DNA of 20,182 nucleotides from Rhodospirillaceae bacterium (GCA_018660965.1 JABJJH010000601.1:1-20182), one strand, 5' to 3'; shown: positions 7,479-15,112, counted from the stretch's first letter. The notes: a model not told the origin generated them from the letters alone. Program-made: numbers and translations.

Positions 7479-7973
7479 TTAAGGACGAACGCTTAAAACC
7501 GTTTTCCACTCCGCCGCGCCCTCGACATAGCGTTGGTGATATTCCGACAACGCCGGGTCATCCGCTGTCCGCGCCGCAAAAGCCGTCATCACGGGAAACT
7601 GTTTTTCGGCGATTTCGTAGATATCCACATTCGGGAGTTTGGGGATAAGGGTGGAAAAGGCGACAAGAACCCGACCGCCGCGCGGTTTCAGGGCGATTTT
7701 GCGCAATTCCATATCCAAAGACGGCGCACTTTGTAACAGCCATTCGCCGTAAGGCTTCAAAATCGCCGCATCGTGGACAAGACAATCACGCTCGGCGTCG
7801 AAATCATCGCGGACGATAATGTCTTTATCGCGATACACCACCGGCGATTCATCCGAGGTGTCGCACGTCCAACCGGGTCGGGGAATCAACAAATCATCCT
7901 GGTCCGCCTCGTCCCGATACGCCGAGAACGGCATGGTCCGACACCGATGCGGTTTCGTCTCGTGAATCAGCAC
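7479..7973 (-). CDS. Hypothetical protein, 164 residues
   Basis: I do not recognise this protein. It is hydrophilic and rather acidic, without signal peptide or membrane segment, so probably cytosolic. Features seen are an acidic N-terminal part (YRDEADQDDLL), a single CDTSDES stretch, a central RKIALKPRGGRVLVAF strand-like region and a C-terminal helical part with conserved-looking aromatic residues (EYHQRYVEGAAEW). The start is uncertain: GTG at 7973 has a weak AGG 5 bases upstream, while an internal ATG at 7934 (MPFSAYRDEAD) has no clear ribosome site. Its stop is only 4 bases from the end of the converging LysR gene. Codon use looks like that of its neighbours, which supports a real gene. 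It leads no obvious operon; the YchJ-like gene lies 37 bases upstream on the same strand and may share its transcript. Confidence 0.6.
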   Translation of the reverse strand: MLIHETKPHRCRTMPFSAYRDEADQDDLLIPRPGWTCDTSDESPVVYRDKDIIVRDDFDAERDCLVHDAAILKPYGEWLLQSAPSLDMELRKIALKPRGGRVLVAFSTLIPKLPNVDIYEIAEKQFPVMTAFAARTADDPALSEYHQRYVEGAAEWKTVLSVRP

Positions 7974-8010
7974 AACAACCTAATGAAAACAGTGTGATTC
8001 AGATACTGCA

Positions 8011-8502
8011 TCAAGCGCCGCAACACTTTTTGTATTTTTTTCCCGATCCACACGGGCACGGTTCGTTGCGTCCGACCTTTTCAACCCGAACCGGTTTGCC
8101 CTTGGGATTCATGGCGCCGTCGACATAGACCCACCGCCCGTCTTCGCGACGGAAATCGGATCGTTCGTGGTGAATCAGCACCTCGCCGTCCTTTTTGAAG
8201 CTCGCCGTGAATTCGACCACGCCCGTCGCATCGTCCACGCCGCCATCAACGGTGTCGCGAATTTCCAGGCCCACCCATTCAACCGTGTTGGCCGTGCTTT
8301 CCGCCGCCGAGCGGTTAAAGTCATCGCGAACCGCCGCCGCATGGGTGTTCTCGATATGGTCCAGATCACCGTTAACGAAGGCCGTGAACCGGGATCGCAT
8401 CAACGCTTCCGCCGTCGGCGCGGGGGCCCCACCGATTATCGGGCCGCAGCATTCGTCAAATCCGGAGCCGGACCCACAGGCGCATTCAGTCATCGTTCGC
8501 AT
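8011..8502 (-). CDS. YchJ family protein with two SEC-C zinc motifs
   Basis: A 163-residue protein of the YchJ/UPF0225 family. It has an SEC-C type motif at each end: N-terminal C7, C9, C18, C19 (CACGSGSGFDECC) and C-terminal C149, C151, C160, C161 (CPCGSGKKYKKCC), with an NTF2-like middle domain (PTAEALMRSRFTAFVNGD; DFRREDGRWVYVDG). The SEC-C motif is the zinc-binding module seen at the C-terminus of SecA, where it contacts SecB and ribosomes; the function of YchJ itself is not established. Two starts are possible, ATG at 8502 and ATG at 8493; an AAGGA is too near for the first (2 bases) and rather far for the second (11 bases). It lies 12 bases from the Nudix gene upstream on the same strand, so the two are probably co-transcribed. 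Confidence 0.9.
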   Translation of the reverse strand: MRTMTECACGSGSGFDECCGPIIGGAPAPTAEALMRSRFTAFVNGDLDHIENTHAAAVRDDFNRSAAESTANTVEWVGLEIRDTVDGGVDDATGVVEFTASFKKDGEVLIHHERSDFRREDGRWVYVDGAMNPKGKPVRVEKVGRNEPCPCGSGKKYKKCCGA

Positions 8503-8514
8503 ATTCCTTATTTC

Positions 8515-8943
8515 TTACGAAATCGTTCCGAATCGCGCGGCGAATCGGGTCATCAAGGCTTTCAGTTCCGGCTCGCGAACACCTTCAACCGCCTTTCCGA
8601 CCTTCATCCACTTTCGCTTGCGCCGCGCGGCTTCGGGGTAGTCGTCCAATTCTCGGAGGACTTCAAGTGGAAAAACGCGCACGCGGTAAATACTCTCGTT
8701 TTCGTCGGGTTTCCGATAGGTGTACGCACCGATGCTTCGAACCGTCATGCGGCCCATGACGCCCGCCTCCTCGCGGGCTTCAAACTCCGCGGACTCACAG
8801 GCCGTCAAACCGGGCTCCACGTTGCCTTTGGGCAGAACCCATCGTTTCGTTCCCAAGGACGTCACCAGCAATAATCGAAGCTTATTCCCCCGGATCATGT
8901 AGGGCAGAGCTGCGGATTGCGTAATGCCGGTAAAAGGCGTCAT
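8515..8943 (-). CDS. Nudix hydrolase with a degenerate Nudix box
   Basis: A 142-residue single-domain Nudix hydrolase, which would cleave a nucleoside diphosphate linked to another moiety. The 23-residue Nudix box runs from G40 to V62 (GNVEPGLTACESAEF then EAREEAGV). The metal-binding glutamates E55, E58 and E59 and the G61-V62 end are present, but the consensus E at box position 7 is L46 and the consensus R at position 15 is F54. Such variation is common in a group of alphaproteobacterial Nudix proteins related to diphosphoinositol polyphosphate hydrolases, and WVLPKG just before the box fits that group. No convincing ribosome site precedes the ATG. It is divergent from the phosphate permease gene, with 168 bases between them. 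Confidence 0.87.
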   Translation of the reverse strand: MTPFTGITQSAALPYMIRGNKLRLLLVTSLGTKRWVLPKGNVEPGLTACESAEFEAREEAGVMGRMTVRSIGAYTYRKPDENESIYRVRVFPLEVLRELDDYPEAARRKRKWMKVGKAVEGVREPELKALMTRFAARFGTIS

Positions 8944-9111
8944 CGTATTTAAATTCGTTTGTGTGATTTCCGAAACCTAGCCCAGCACCGTAATGGATTC
9001 GCACGCGCTTGCCCAACTTTGACGCTGCGTCATTTGGTGAGTTGACGACGCGGGCGGAAACCCGTACTCGAAACGAGTTCGTTATCGATAGCTCTGGTGC
9101 AAGGTTTTCAT
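8944..9111. promoter_or_regulatory. Divergent intergenic region with two palindromes
   Basis: Between the Nudix and phosphate permease genes. It holds a perfect 6-1-6 palindrome TGACGCTGCGTCA at 9020-9032, a further TGACG half-site at 9043-9047, and a 5-3-5 hairpin ACTCG-AAA-CGAGT at 9066-9078 that overlaps another inverted repeat AACGA-GT-TCGTT (9072-9083). These are operator candidates. I cannot see a good match to a tandem PhoB box (CTGTCAT repeats). Confidence 0.4.
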
Positions 9112-10641
9112 ATGTCGCTTCCTCCGCAGCAACAAAACGATCTCGCGGCCCCTGGTAAAAAGACCACCGTCGATAAGGATTTGCGGCGGTTCGGCCAGCT
9201 TACAAAAGCCGGACGGGGAATCAGTCGAAGCCACATAAATTTAGGCTACGGCCTATTGTTTCTGCTGATCGTCTGGGCCTTCGCATATACCCTCACCGGC
9301 GCGGGCGGCGATAATTCGATCATCATCGTCGCGGCGATCGTGGGCGCTTACATGGCGATGAATATCGGCGCCAATGACGTTGCGAACAACGTCGGTCCGG
9401 CAGTCGGCTCCAAGGCGCTCACCATGGTCGGGGCGCTGTTCATCGCCGCGATTTTCGAAGCCGGCGGGGCCATGATCGCCGGCGGCGAGGTGGTCAGCAC
9501 AATTTCCAAAAGCATCGTCTCGCCTGACGCCTTCGCGGATAAATCGGTGTTTATCTGGGCGATGATGGCCGCCCTGCTGTCGGCGGCGCTCTGGGTTAAT
9601 TTGGCGACGATGATCGGCGCCCCGGTTTCGACGACCCATTCAATCGTTGGCGGCGTTCTGGGCGCGGGCGTGACCGCCGCCGGACTATCAGCGGTCGACT
9701 GGTTCGTCATGGCCAAGATCGCCGCAAGCTGGGTCATTTCCCCGGTTCTGGGCGGCGTCATCGCTGCGCTGTTCCTGGCCTTTATCAAATTCACGATACT
9801 CTATCGCGACGACAAGCTCGAAGCGGCGAAGCGTTGGGTCCCGGTTCTGGTCGCCATCATGGCGGCGGCGTTTTCGGGTTACCTGGTTATGAAAGGCCTG
9901 AAACGGATTTGGAAACCCGATGCGTTCATGATCGCCGGGATCGCCGCCGCGGCCTTCCTGGCGACCTATCTGACGGTCAGGGCGCGCATAGCCCGAGCCG
10001 CCGAAACCCTTGAAAATCGCAGGCGCTCGGTCGGCGAGTTGTTCACCGTTCCGCTGATCTGCGCGGCGGCGCTGCTATCCTTCGCACATGGCTCCAACGA
10101 CGTCGCCAACGCGGTCGGCCCCCTGGCGGCCATCGTCAACGCGGTCACGTCCGGCGCGGTGGCGGCGAAAGTGACGTTGCCGTTCTGGGTGCTGGCCATC
10201 GGCGCCATCGGTATTTCAGTGGGATTGATGTTGTATGGACCGAAGATCATTCAGGTCGTCGGCGAGAAAATCACCCGACTCAATCGGGTCCGGGCGTTTT
10301 GCGTCGCCCTGTCGGCGTCCATCACCGTAATCATCGCCTCCACATTGGGCCTGCCGGTCAGCTCCACGCATATCGCGGTCGGCGCGGTGTTCGGCGTCGG
10401 TTTCCTGCGGGAATTCCTGACGAATCGCCGCCTTGGCATCCCCTCGGCTCCGCTGGGAAACAGCGAACCCAGAGTCAATCCGAGGTCGGAAAAGGCGTTG
10501 AACCGCTGGGCCAAGGCCCGCAAAAGAAAGCTTGTTCGCCGCCGTCATATCATGACCATCGTCGGCGCCTGGTTGATCACTGTGCCCGCGTCGGCGTTAT
10601 TGGCGAGCGCCATCTATTTCGCCGTCAGGACTTTTGTTTAA
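9112..10641 (+). CDS. Inorganic phosphate transporter, PiT family
   Basis: A 509-residue inner-membrane permease of the PiT family, low-affinity phosphate (metal-phosphate):H+ symporters. The two inverted-repeat halves each show the family signature: GANDVANNVGPAVGSKALT at residues 86-104 and FAHGSNDVANAVGPLAA at 324-340, each followed later by a PVSTTH/PVSSTH motif (residues 171-176 in the first half). About ten hydrophobic segments are evident, with a hydrophilic N-terminus of about 40 residues and a central charged loop (near 290-310). The ATG at 9112 is preferred over the GTG at 9097 because AAGG (9101-9104) sits 7 bases before it. No PhoU-like partner gene adjoins it, unlike many pit genes. 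Phosphate supply next to a Nudix hydrolase may be coincidence. Confidence 0.94.
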   Translation: MSLPPQQQNDLAAPGKKTTVDKDLRRFGQLTKAGRGISRSHINLGYGLLFLLIVWAFAYTLTGAGGDNSIIIVAAIVGAYMAMNIGANDVANNVGPAVGSKALTMVGALFIAAIFEAGGAMIAGGEVVSTISKSIVSPDAFADKSVFIWAMMAALLSAALWVNLATMIGAPVSTTHSIVGGVLGAGVTAAGLSAVDWFVMAKIAASWVISPVLGGVIAALFLAFIKFTILYRDDKLEAAKRWVPVLVAIMAAAFSGYLVMKGLKRIWKPDAFMIAGIAAAAFLATYLTVRARIARAAETLENRRRSVGELFTVPLICAAALLSFAHGSNDVANAVGPLAAIVNAVTSGAVAAKVTLPFWVLAIGAIGISVGLMLYGPKIIQVVGEKITRLNRVRAFCVALSASITVIIASTLGLPVSSTHIAVGAVFGVGFLREFLTNRRLGIPSAPLGNSEPRVNPRSEKALNRWAKARKRKLVRRRHIMTIVGAWLITVPASALLASAIYFAVRTFV

Positions 10642-10758
10642 ACACCCGGCGCCAAACCTTGCTTCGCCCGGGAATTCCCGGCACACTTTCCCGACTTCAT
10701 AACCGCCCGAGCGGCGGCATTCGATGAATACACTTGAAAATCAAGGGAGAGGAAGACC
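10642..10758. promoter_or_regulatory. Intergenic region with a perfect 14-base palindrome
   Basis: The gap before the DUF35/thiolase pair contains CCGGGAATTCCCGG at 10668-10681, a perfect palindrome without spacer, 77 bases before the GTG start. With no T-run after it, an operator for a dimeric regulator is more likely than a terminator of the phosphate permease gene. Confidence 0.45.
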
Positions 10759-11175
10759 GTGGAACTCCAACGACCGTTGCCAACCCCCATGACGCCGGAA
10801 GCAAAACCGTACTGGGATGGCCTTAAAGACGAAAAACTCATGCTGCCGAAGTGCGGCGATTGCAATAAAGCCTTCTTTTATCCGCGCATCGCGTGCCCGC
10901 ATTGCCATTCGCGCAATGTCGGCTGGGTGCAAGCCAGCGGCAAGGGCGTATTGTACTCCTTCGAAATCGCCTATCGTTCGCTGAACCCCGCCTACAAGAT
11001 CGAGCCGCCTTACGTGCTGGCCATGATCGAACTGGAGGAAGGGCCGCGCATCATGTCGAACTTGATCAACATCGAGGCCACCCCCGACGCCGTCAAAATC
11101 GGCGCGAAGGTCGAAGTCGTTTACGAAAAACAGAACGACGACGTCACCATTCCGCTCTTTCAACCCGCGAGCTGA
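10759..11175 (+). CDS. DUF35 zinc-ribbon / OB-fold protein (acyl-CoA-associated)
   Basis: A 138-residue protein of the DUF35 family: an N-terminal helix that docks to a thiolase-type partner (LPTPMTPEAKPYWDGLKDEK), a zinc ribbon with C32, C35, C46 and C49 (CGDC and CPHC), and a C-terminal OB-fold from about residue 55 (GKGVLYSFEIAYRSLNPAY; PPYVLAMIELEEGPRIMSN). In characterised pairs such as ChsH2-Ltp2 (steroid side-chain aldolase), BbsA-BbsB (benzylsuccinate thiolase) and PhlB of phloroglucinol synthesis, DUF35 proteins are needed for the activity of the thiolase-fold partner. The next gene encodes exactly such a partner. Start is GTG at 10759 with a purine-rich GGGAGAGGAAG just upstream. 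Confidence 0.9.
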   Translation: MELQRPLPTPMTPEAKPYWDGLKDEKLMLPKCGDCNKAFFYPRIACPHCHSRNVGWVQASGKGVLYSFEIAYRSLNPAYKIEPPYVLAMIELEEGPRIMSNLINIEATPDAVKIGAKVEVVYEKQNDDVTIPLFQPAS

Positions 11176-11258
11176 TATCCGCGACCGTCCGGGCGCAGCA
11201 AAGGTCCCGGACACCGTTTAGAAAGAGAACCCGATACCCAAATTTATGGAAGCGTGAA

Positions 11259-12404
11259 ATGAAAGAGTTATCAAATTCAGTAGCCATCGTGGGCGTGGAT
11301 GAGTCCGATGAACTCGGCACCCTGCCCCATGTCAGTCAATTGACCCTGCATCTGCAGTCAATCCACAACGCCGTCGCCGACGCCGGGCTGAAAATTTCCG
11401 ATGTCGACGGCATCTTCACCGCCGGTCAGCATTCGCCGGCGCTCTTGGGCGAAGCGTTGGGCATTCGCCCGCGTTATGTCGACGGCACCTCGGTCGGCGG
11501 TTGTTCGTTCATCATCATGGTCGGGCACGCGCTATTGGCGCTGCACCATGGGCTATGCGATGTGGCGGTCATCTCGCACGGTGAAAGTGGCCGTTCCGGC
11601 ACCGGTGTGACGCGCGCGCGCGACACCAGCCTCGTCGGTCAGTACGAATCGCCGTACGGCTTCGGCGGCGCGCCGACCTATTTCGGCATGATCACCAACC
11701 GGCACATGTACGAACATGGCACCACGCTGGAACAATGGGCGCAGGTCGCAGTTTCGACGCGCGAATGGGCGGGCCTGAACCCGAAAGCCAAGTTCCGCGA
11801 TCCCATCTCCATCCAGGACGTACTGGATTCCCGGCCAATGTTCTATCCGTTCAACCTGTTGAACATCTGCCTGGTGACGGATGCGGGCGGCGCGGTGGTG
11901 CTGACGCGGGCCGACCGGGCCAAGGACTGCGCCAAGAAGCCGGTCTATGTGCGCGGCGCCGGCGAGGCCACCGAACACTGCTTTGTCACGGAAATGCAGA
12001 ACATGCCGTTCAGTGAAGCGACACGCATGTCGGGCGAAAAAGCATTCAAGATGGCGGGCGTCTCCCACAGCGACTTCGACCATGTCATGCTGTATGACGC
12101 GTTTTCTTCCGGCCCGCCGATCATGCTGGAATCGCTTGGATTCTGTAAACCGGGCGAAGGCGTTTCGTTCTTCGAGCCGGGGCGCTCCAATCCCGGCGGC
12201 TCCTTGCCGATCAACACCAATGGCGGCGGACTGTCCTACACCCATTCGGGCATGTACGGCATTTTCCCGTTGATCGAAGCGACACGCCAGCAACGCGGCG
12301 AGTGCGGCGACCGACAGGTCCCGAATTGCGATCTGTCGCTGGTGAACGGCATGGGCGGCATGTTGTCTGCCGCCGGAACGGTCGTTCTTTCGACCGAAAC
12401 CTGA
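11259..12404 (+). CDS. Thiolase-fold protein of the SCP2/Ltp type (DUF35 partner)
   Basis: A 381-residue thiolase-superfamily protein related to acetyl-CoA acetyltransferase-like and SCP-x/lipid-transfer proteins. The nucleophile-region cysteine is C82 (SVGGCSFIIMVGHA). The second-half motif reads NTNGGGLSYTHSGMYG (H329), not the classical GHP, and the place of the CxGGG motif reads NGMGGM (363-368), so the second catalytic cysteine is absent. This pattern fits the DUF35-dependent thiolase-like group, which includes retro-aldol lyases such as Ltp2 as well as true thiolases. With the DUF35 gene 83 bases upstream and a CoA-transferase after it, cleavage of a CoA-linked intermediate is likely. 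The open frame reaches back to 10893 through the DUF35 gene, but MKELSNSVAIVG with GGAAG at 11248-11252 marks the true start. Confidence 0.9.
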   Translation: MKELSNSVAIVGVDESDELGTLPHVSQLTLHLQSIHNAVADAGLKISDVDGIFTAGQHSPALLGEALGIRPRYVDGTSVGGCSFIIMVGHALLALHHGLCDVAVISHGESGRSGTGVTRARDTSLVGQYESPYGFGGAPTYFGMITNRHMYEHGTTLEQWAQVAVSTREWAGLNPKAKFRDPISIQDVLDSRPMFYPFNLLNICLVTDAGGAVVLTRADRAKDCAKKPVYVRGAGEATEHCFVTEMQNMPFSEATRMSGEKAFKMAGVSHSDFDHVMLYDAFSSGPPIMLESLGFCKPGEGVSFFEPGRSNPGGSLPINTNGGGLSYTHSGMYGIFPLIEATRQQRGECGDRQVPNCDLSLVNGMGGMLSAAGTVVLSTET

Positions 12405-12410
12405 TAAAGG

Positions 12411-12459
12411 TGGGGAGTGGTCCTAAGCGAACATTGACGGGCTACTCCCCATCTTTTTC
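12411..12459 (+). terminator. Intrinsic terminator / leader hairpin before the CoA-transferase
   Basis: TGGGGAGTGGTCC (12411-12423) pairs with GGGCTACTCCCCA (12439-12451) over 13 positions with two G-T wobbles, leaving a loop of about 15 bases. TCTTTTT follows at 12452-12458. This is a convincing rho-independent terminator 6 bases after the thiolase-like gene. Its T-tract ends only about 6 bases before the next ATG (12465), so it also occupies the leader of that gene. Confidence 0.85.
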
Positions 12460-12464
12460 CGACA

Positions 12465-14846
12465 ATGACACTTCTTGAAGGCGTTCGCGTCGTCGATTTA
12501 TCGCACGGTCCCGCCGCCGGACTGGCGACAATGATTTTGGCGGATTTCGGCGCCGAGGTGGTGAAGGTCGAACCACCCGGCGGCGATCCCTTCCGCGACC
12601 TTTGCACGGCACCCATGTGGCTGCGCGGCAAGAAGACATGGACACTCGACCCTGCCAACGTCAAAGATCGTGCGAAGCTGCATCGGCTGACCGCCGCCAG
12701 CGACGTGGTGGTTTCCACGACCCGGCATGCACGCGCGGCGGCGAACGGCGTTGACTACACCACCCTGAGCGCGCTGAACCCGCGACTCGTCTATTGCCAA
12801 TTCACCAGCTTTGGCGAAGACGGTCCCGATTTACCGCTTTATGAAGGCGTCGTCGCGGCGAAGGTCGGTAGGATGATGGCCTTTCAAGGCCTGGCCCATC
12901 GCCCCGGCCCGGCATTTTCCGCCTTGCAGGTCGGCACGCACGCCGCCGCGATGAATATCACCTCGGGCATTCTGGCCGCCTTGATCGAACGCGACCAATC
13001 CGGACGCGGCCAGTTATTGCAAACCAGTCTGATGCAGGCCTTCAAGACATACGATCAGTCGCGTTTTCCCGCCGTTCAGGTTGCCCCGGATTTGCAAACC
13101 AGCGGTGTGCAGGCGGTATCGCAACAGGACCCGTTCTCCGCCAAGCCGACCTTGTTGTATCAGCCCGCGCAAACCGCCGACGGTCGCTGGCTGCAAATGG
13201 GGAACTTGCTACCGCACCATTTCAACCGATTCATGGAACTGACCGGGTTGGCCGATGATCGCGCGGCGGATGGCTTGACCGCCCCGCCCGATCAATGGCC
13301 CGAAGAGGCGCGCGAACGCTACCGTGACAAAATTCTGCTGCGAATTCAGGAATGGACCCTGGCGGACTGGATGACGGTGTTCGTAGCCGATGGCGGCGTC
13401 ATCGCACATTATTACCAGCACACCGAAGACGCGCTGGACGACCCCGACATGTTGGCCAACGGACATGTCGTCGACATCAATGGCGTACGCCAATTGGGTC
13501 CGGTCGCGACGTTGACGCAAACCCCGGCCCAAATTTCACAAGGTGAAACGGCCTTCGACGACGCGACGCTGGACGATCTGGCGCCCCTTCCTCCTGGCGC
13601 GGAAGGTCGTCACGGCGAGGGGCCGCTCGCGGGCGTCACCGTCGTTGAATTCGCCACCATCATCGCCGCTCCCTTCGGCGCCTCGCTGCTGGCGGACATG
13701 GGCGCGCGTATTATCAAGGTGGAGCCGCTGGACGGCGATTTGTACCGTGTCCGGCGCGGCGGCATGGGCGCGCTGCGGGTCAACCAGGGCAAGGAAAGCA
13801 TCTGCATCGACCTTAAATCCGATGAGGGCCAGGCCATCGCCGGCGATTTGATGGCCCGCGCCGACATCGTCATCCATAACTACCGGCCCGGCGTTCCCGA
13901 GCGGCTCGGCATCGGATTCGAGGCCGCCAAGCGCCGCAACCCGGACATCGTCTATCTGTCCGCCAACGGGTACGGGCCAAAAGGCCCCGGCGCCAAACGC
14001 CCATCCAGCCACCCGATCCCCGGGGCGGCCATGGGCGGCGCGCTGTATCAATCCGGGCGCTCGATCAGCGAACCCCTTCTCGACCTCGACGAATTACGGG
14101 AAACCACGCGCCGGTTGATGCTCGCGAACGAGGTCAACCCCGACCCGAACACCTCCATGGTCGTCTGCACGGCGGCGCTTCTGGGTTTGTACGGCAAGCG
14201 CGTGCGCGGCCAGGGCCAGAAAATTTTCGTCGATATGTTCCTGGCCAACGCCTACGCCAATTTCGATGATTTCGTCGCCTATCCTGGAAAACGCTCGGAC
14301 CGGCCCGGCCTCGGCCCCGATTTGCGCGGCCCCGACCCGCTTTATCAACTCTATCCCGCGAAAACCGGCTGGGTCTTTCTGGGCTTGCGCCACGATGCCG
14401 AATGGCGATCCTTCGCGGCCATGGCCAACAAAGCGCTGGCCGGCCATAAGGACTACGCAACGACAGCGGCGCGGACAGCGAACGCGGACGCGCTGCGCGA
14501 CGCGTTGGCCGCCTTGTTCAAGACCGAAACCGCGGAAACCTGGGAACAGCGCGCAACGCCCCTGGGGCTGGGCTGCGTCGTCGCCGATGCACACGGCCCC
14601 AGCGAATTCTGGCTGGCCCGAAAGGACGACAAGCGCTACATGCGCGCCAGCCACAACGAACTGACCGGGCCCTATTACCGGCACGGCCCCATGGTCGAGT
14701 TTGAATTTCCCAAGGCGGATTTCCAGACCGCGCCCCGAGCGGGCGCGCACACGATGGCTATCCTAACCGAGCTGGGCTATGACGATTCACGCATCGAACA
14801 ATTGCTGCGCGACGACCACGCGCGGGCCAGCGGCGCCAGGATTTGA
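12465..14846 (+). CDS. Tandem-domain CaiB/BaiF (family III) CoA-transferase
   Basis: A 793-residue protein made of two family III CoA-transferase units in one chain, about twice the usual 400 residues. Unit 1 spans about 1-365 (LEGVRVVDLSHGPAAGLA; ADFGAEVVKVEPPGGDPFR) and unit 2 about 386-793 (GVTVVEFATIIAAPFGASLL; GARIIKVEPLDGDLYR; IVIHNYRPGVPERLG). Family members move CoA between acyl-CoA and a free acid through an aspartyl-CoA anhydride. In unit 1 the stretch where the Asp is expected reads LQVGTHAAAMN (155-163) with no Asp; in unit 2 D560 of NPDPNTSMVV lies at about the right distance from the GKRVRGQGQ loop. Unit 2 may therefore be the active half, or the site may be composite. The ATG directly follows the terminator hairpin and has no visible ribosome site, so its own start-proximal promoter is possible. 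Confidence 0.9.
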   Translation: MTLLEGVRVVDLSHGPAAGLATMILADFGAEVVKVEPPGGDPFRDLCTAPMWLRGKKTWTLDPANVKDRAKLHRLTAASDVVVSTTRHARAAANGVDYTTLSALNPRLVYCQFTSFGEDGPDLPLYEGVVAAKVGRMMAFQGLAHRPGPAFSALQVGTHAAAMNITSGILAALIERDQSGRGQLLQTSLMQAFKTYDQSRFPAVQVAPDLQTSGVQAVSQQDPFSAKPTLLYQPAQTADGRWLQMGNLLPHHFNRFMELTGLADDRAADGLTAPPDQWPEEARERYRDKILLRIQEWTLADWMTVFVADGGVIAHYYQHTEDALDDPDMLANGHVVDINGVRQLGPVATLTQTPAQISQGETAFDDATLDDLAPLPPGAEGRHGEGPLAGVTVVEFATIIAAPFGASLLADMGARIIKVEPLDGDLYRVRRGGMGALRVNQGKESICIDLKSDEGQAIAGDLMARADIVIHNYRPGVPERLGIGFEAAKRRNPDIVYLSANGYGPKGPGAKRPSSHPIPGAAMGGALYQSGRSISEPLLDLDELRETTRRLMLANEVNPDPNTSMVVCTAALLGLYGKRVRGQGQKIFVDMFLANAYANFDDFVAYPGKRSDRPGLGPDLRGPDPLYQLYPAKTGWVFLGLRHDAEWRSFAAMANKALAGHKDYATTAARTANADALRDALAALFKTETAETWEQRATPLGLGCVVADAHGPSEFWLARKDDKRYMRASHNELTGPYYRHGPMVEFEFPKADFQTAPRAGAHTMAILTELGYDDSRIEQLLRDDHARASGARI

Positions 14847-15112
14847 ATTGCAGTTTCACCGAAAACATACAGTAACCATTCAAAAACATATGGCTTGTTA
14901 ACCATAAATCATTATACTCCCGACATCTTGGTTTGACTTGGGGCCTACACGAACCCACGATTATTTTTACTTGCCCCCATGCCAATCATTGAACGCTTGG
15001 GCGCCCCAATTTCAGGGACATCGCCGTAAAATTCACCTACCTTTTTGCGTACTTTCAGATTTACTCGCTCCCAAAACCGAGAAATTTCATAATCCAAAAT
15101 AGAGAGACATTT
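14847..15112. other. AT-rich intergenic region, possible promoter for the sensor operon
   Basis: The longest non-coding stretch of the window (266 bases) and the start of a low-GC block. A TATACT at 14913-14918 is a fair -10 match but lacks a good -35; TTGACT at 14933-14938 is a good -35 but its best downstream -10 (GATTAT at 14959) is 20 bases away. A weak hairpin TTGGG-CGC-CCCAA lies near 14996-15008 with no T-run. No convincing small gene or RNA was seen. Confidence 0.4.

Noticed and set aside
9020..9050. PhoB box before the phosphate permease gene
   Set aside because: Only fragments resembling CTGTCAT are present, with an inserted base and no second repeat at the 11-base period.
10636..10643. 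GTTTAAAC palindrome over the phosphate permease stop codon
   Set aside because: It is formed by the last codons and the stop; short, without hairpin potential or T-tract.
10893..11258. N-terminal extension of the thiolase-like frame overlapping the DUF35 gene
   Set aside because: The extension is the out-of-frame reading of the DUF35 gene; the ATG at 11259 has a ribosome site and gives the family's normal N-terminus.
11553..12293. Minus-strand open frame of 246 codons opposite the thiolase-like gene
   Set aside because: Antisense shadow of a gene with clear thiolase-fold motifs; no family resemblance of its own.
14895..14964. Sigma-70 promoter pairs (TTGTTA/TATACT and TTGACT/GATTAT)
   Set aside because: Spacings of 12 and 20 bases are outside the usual 16-18, so neither is reported as a promoter; only the region is noted.
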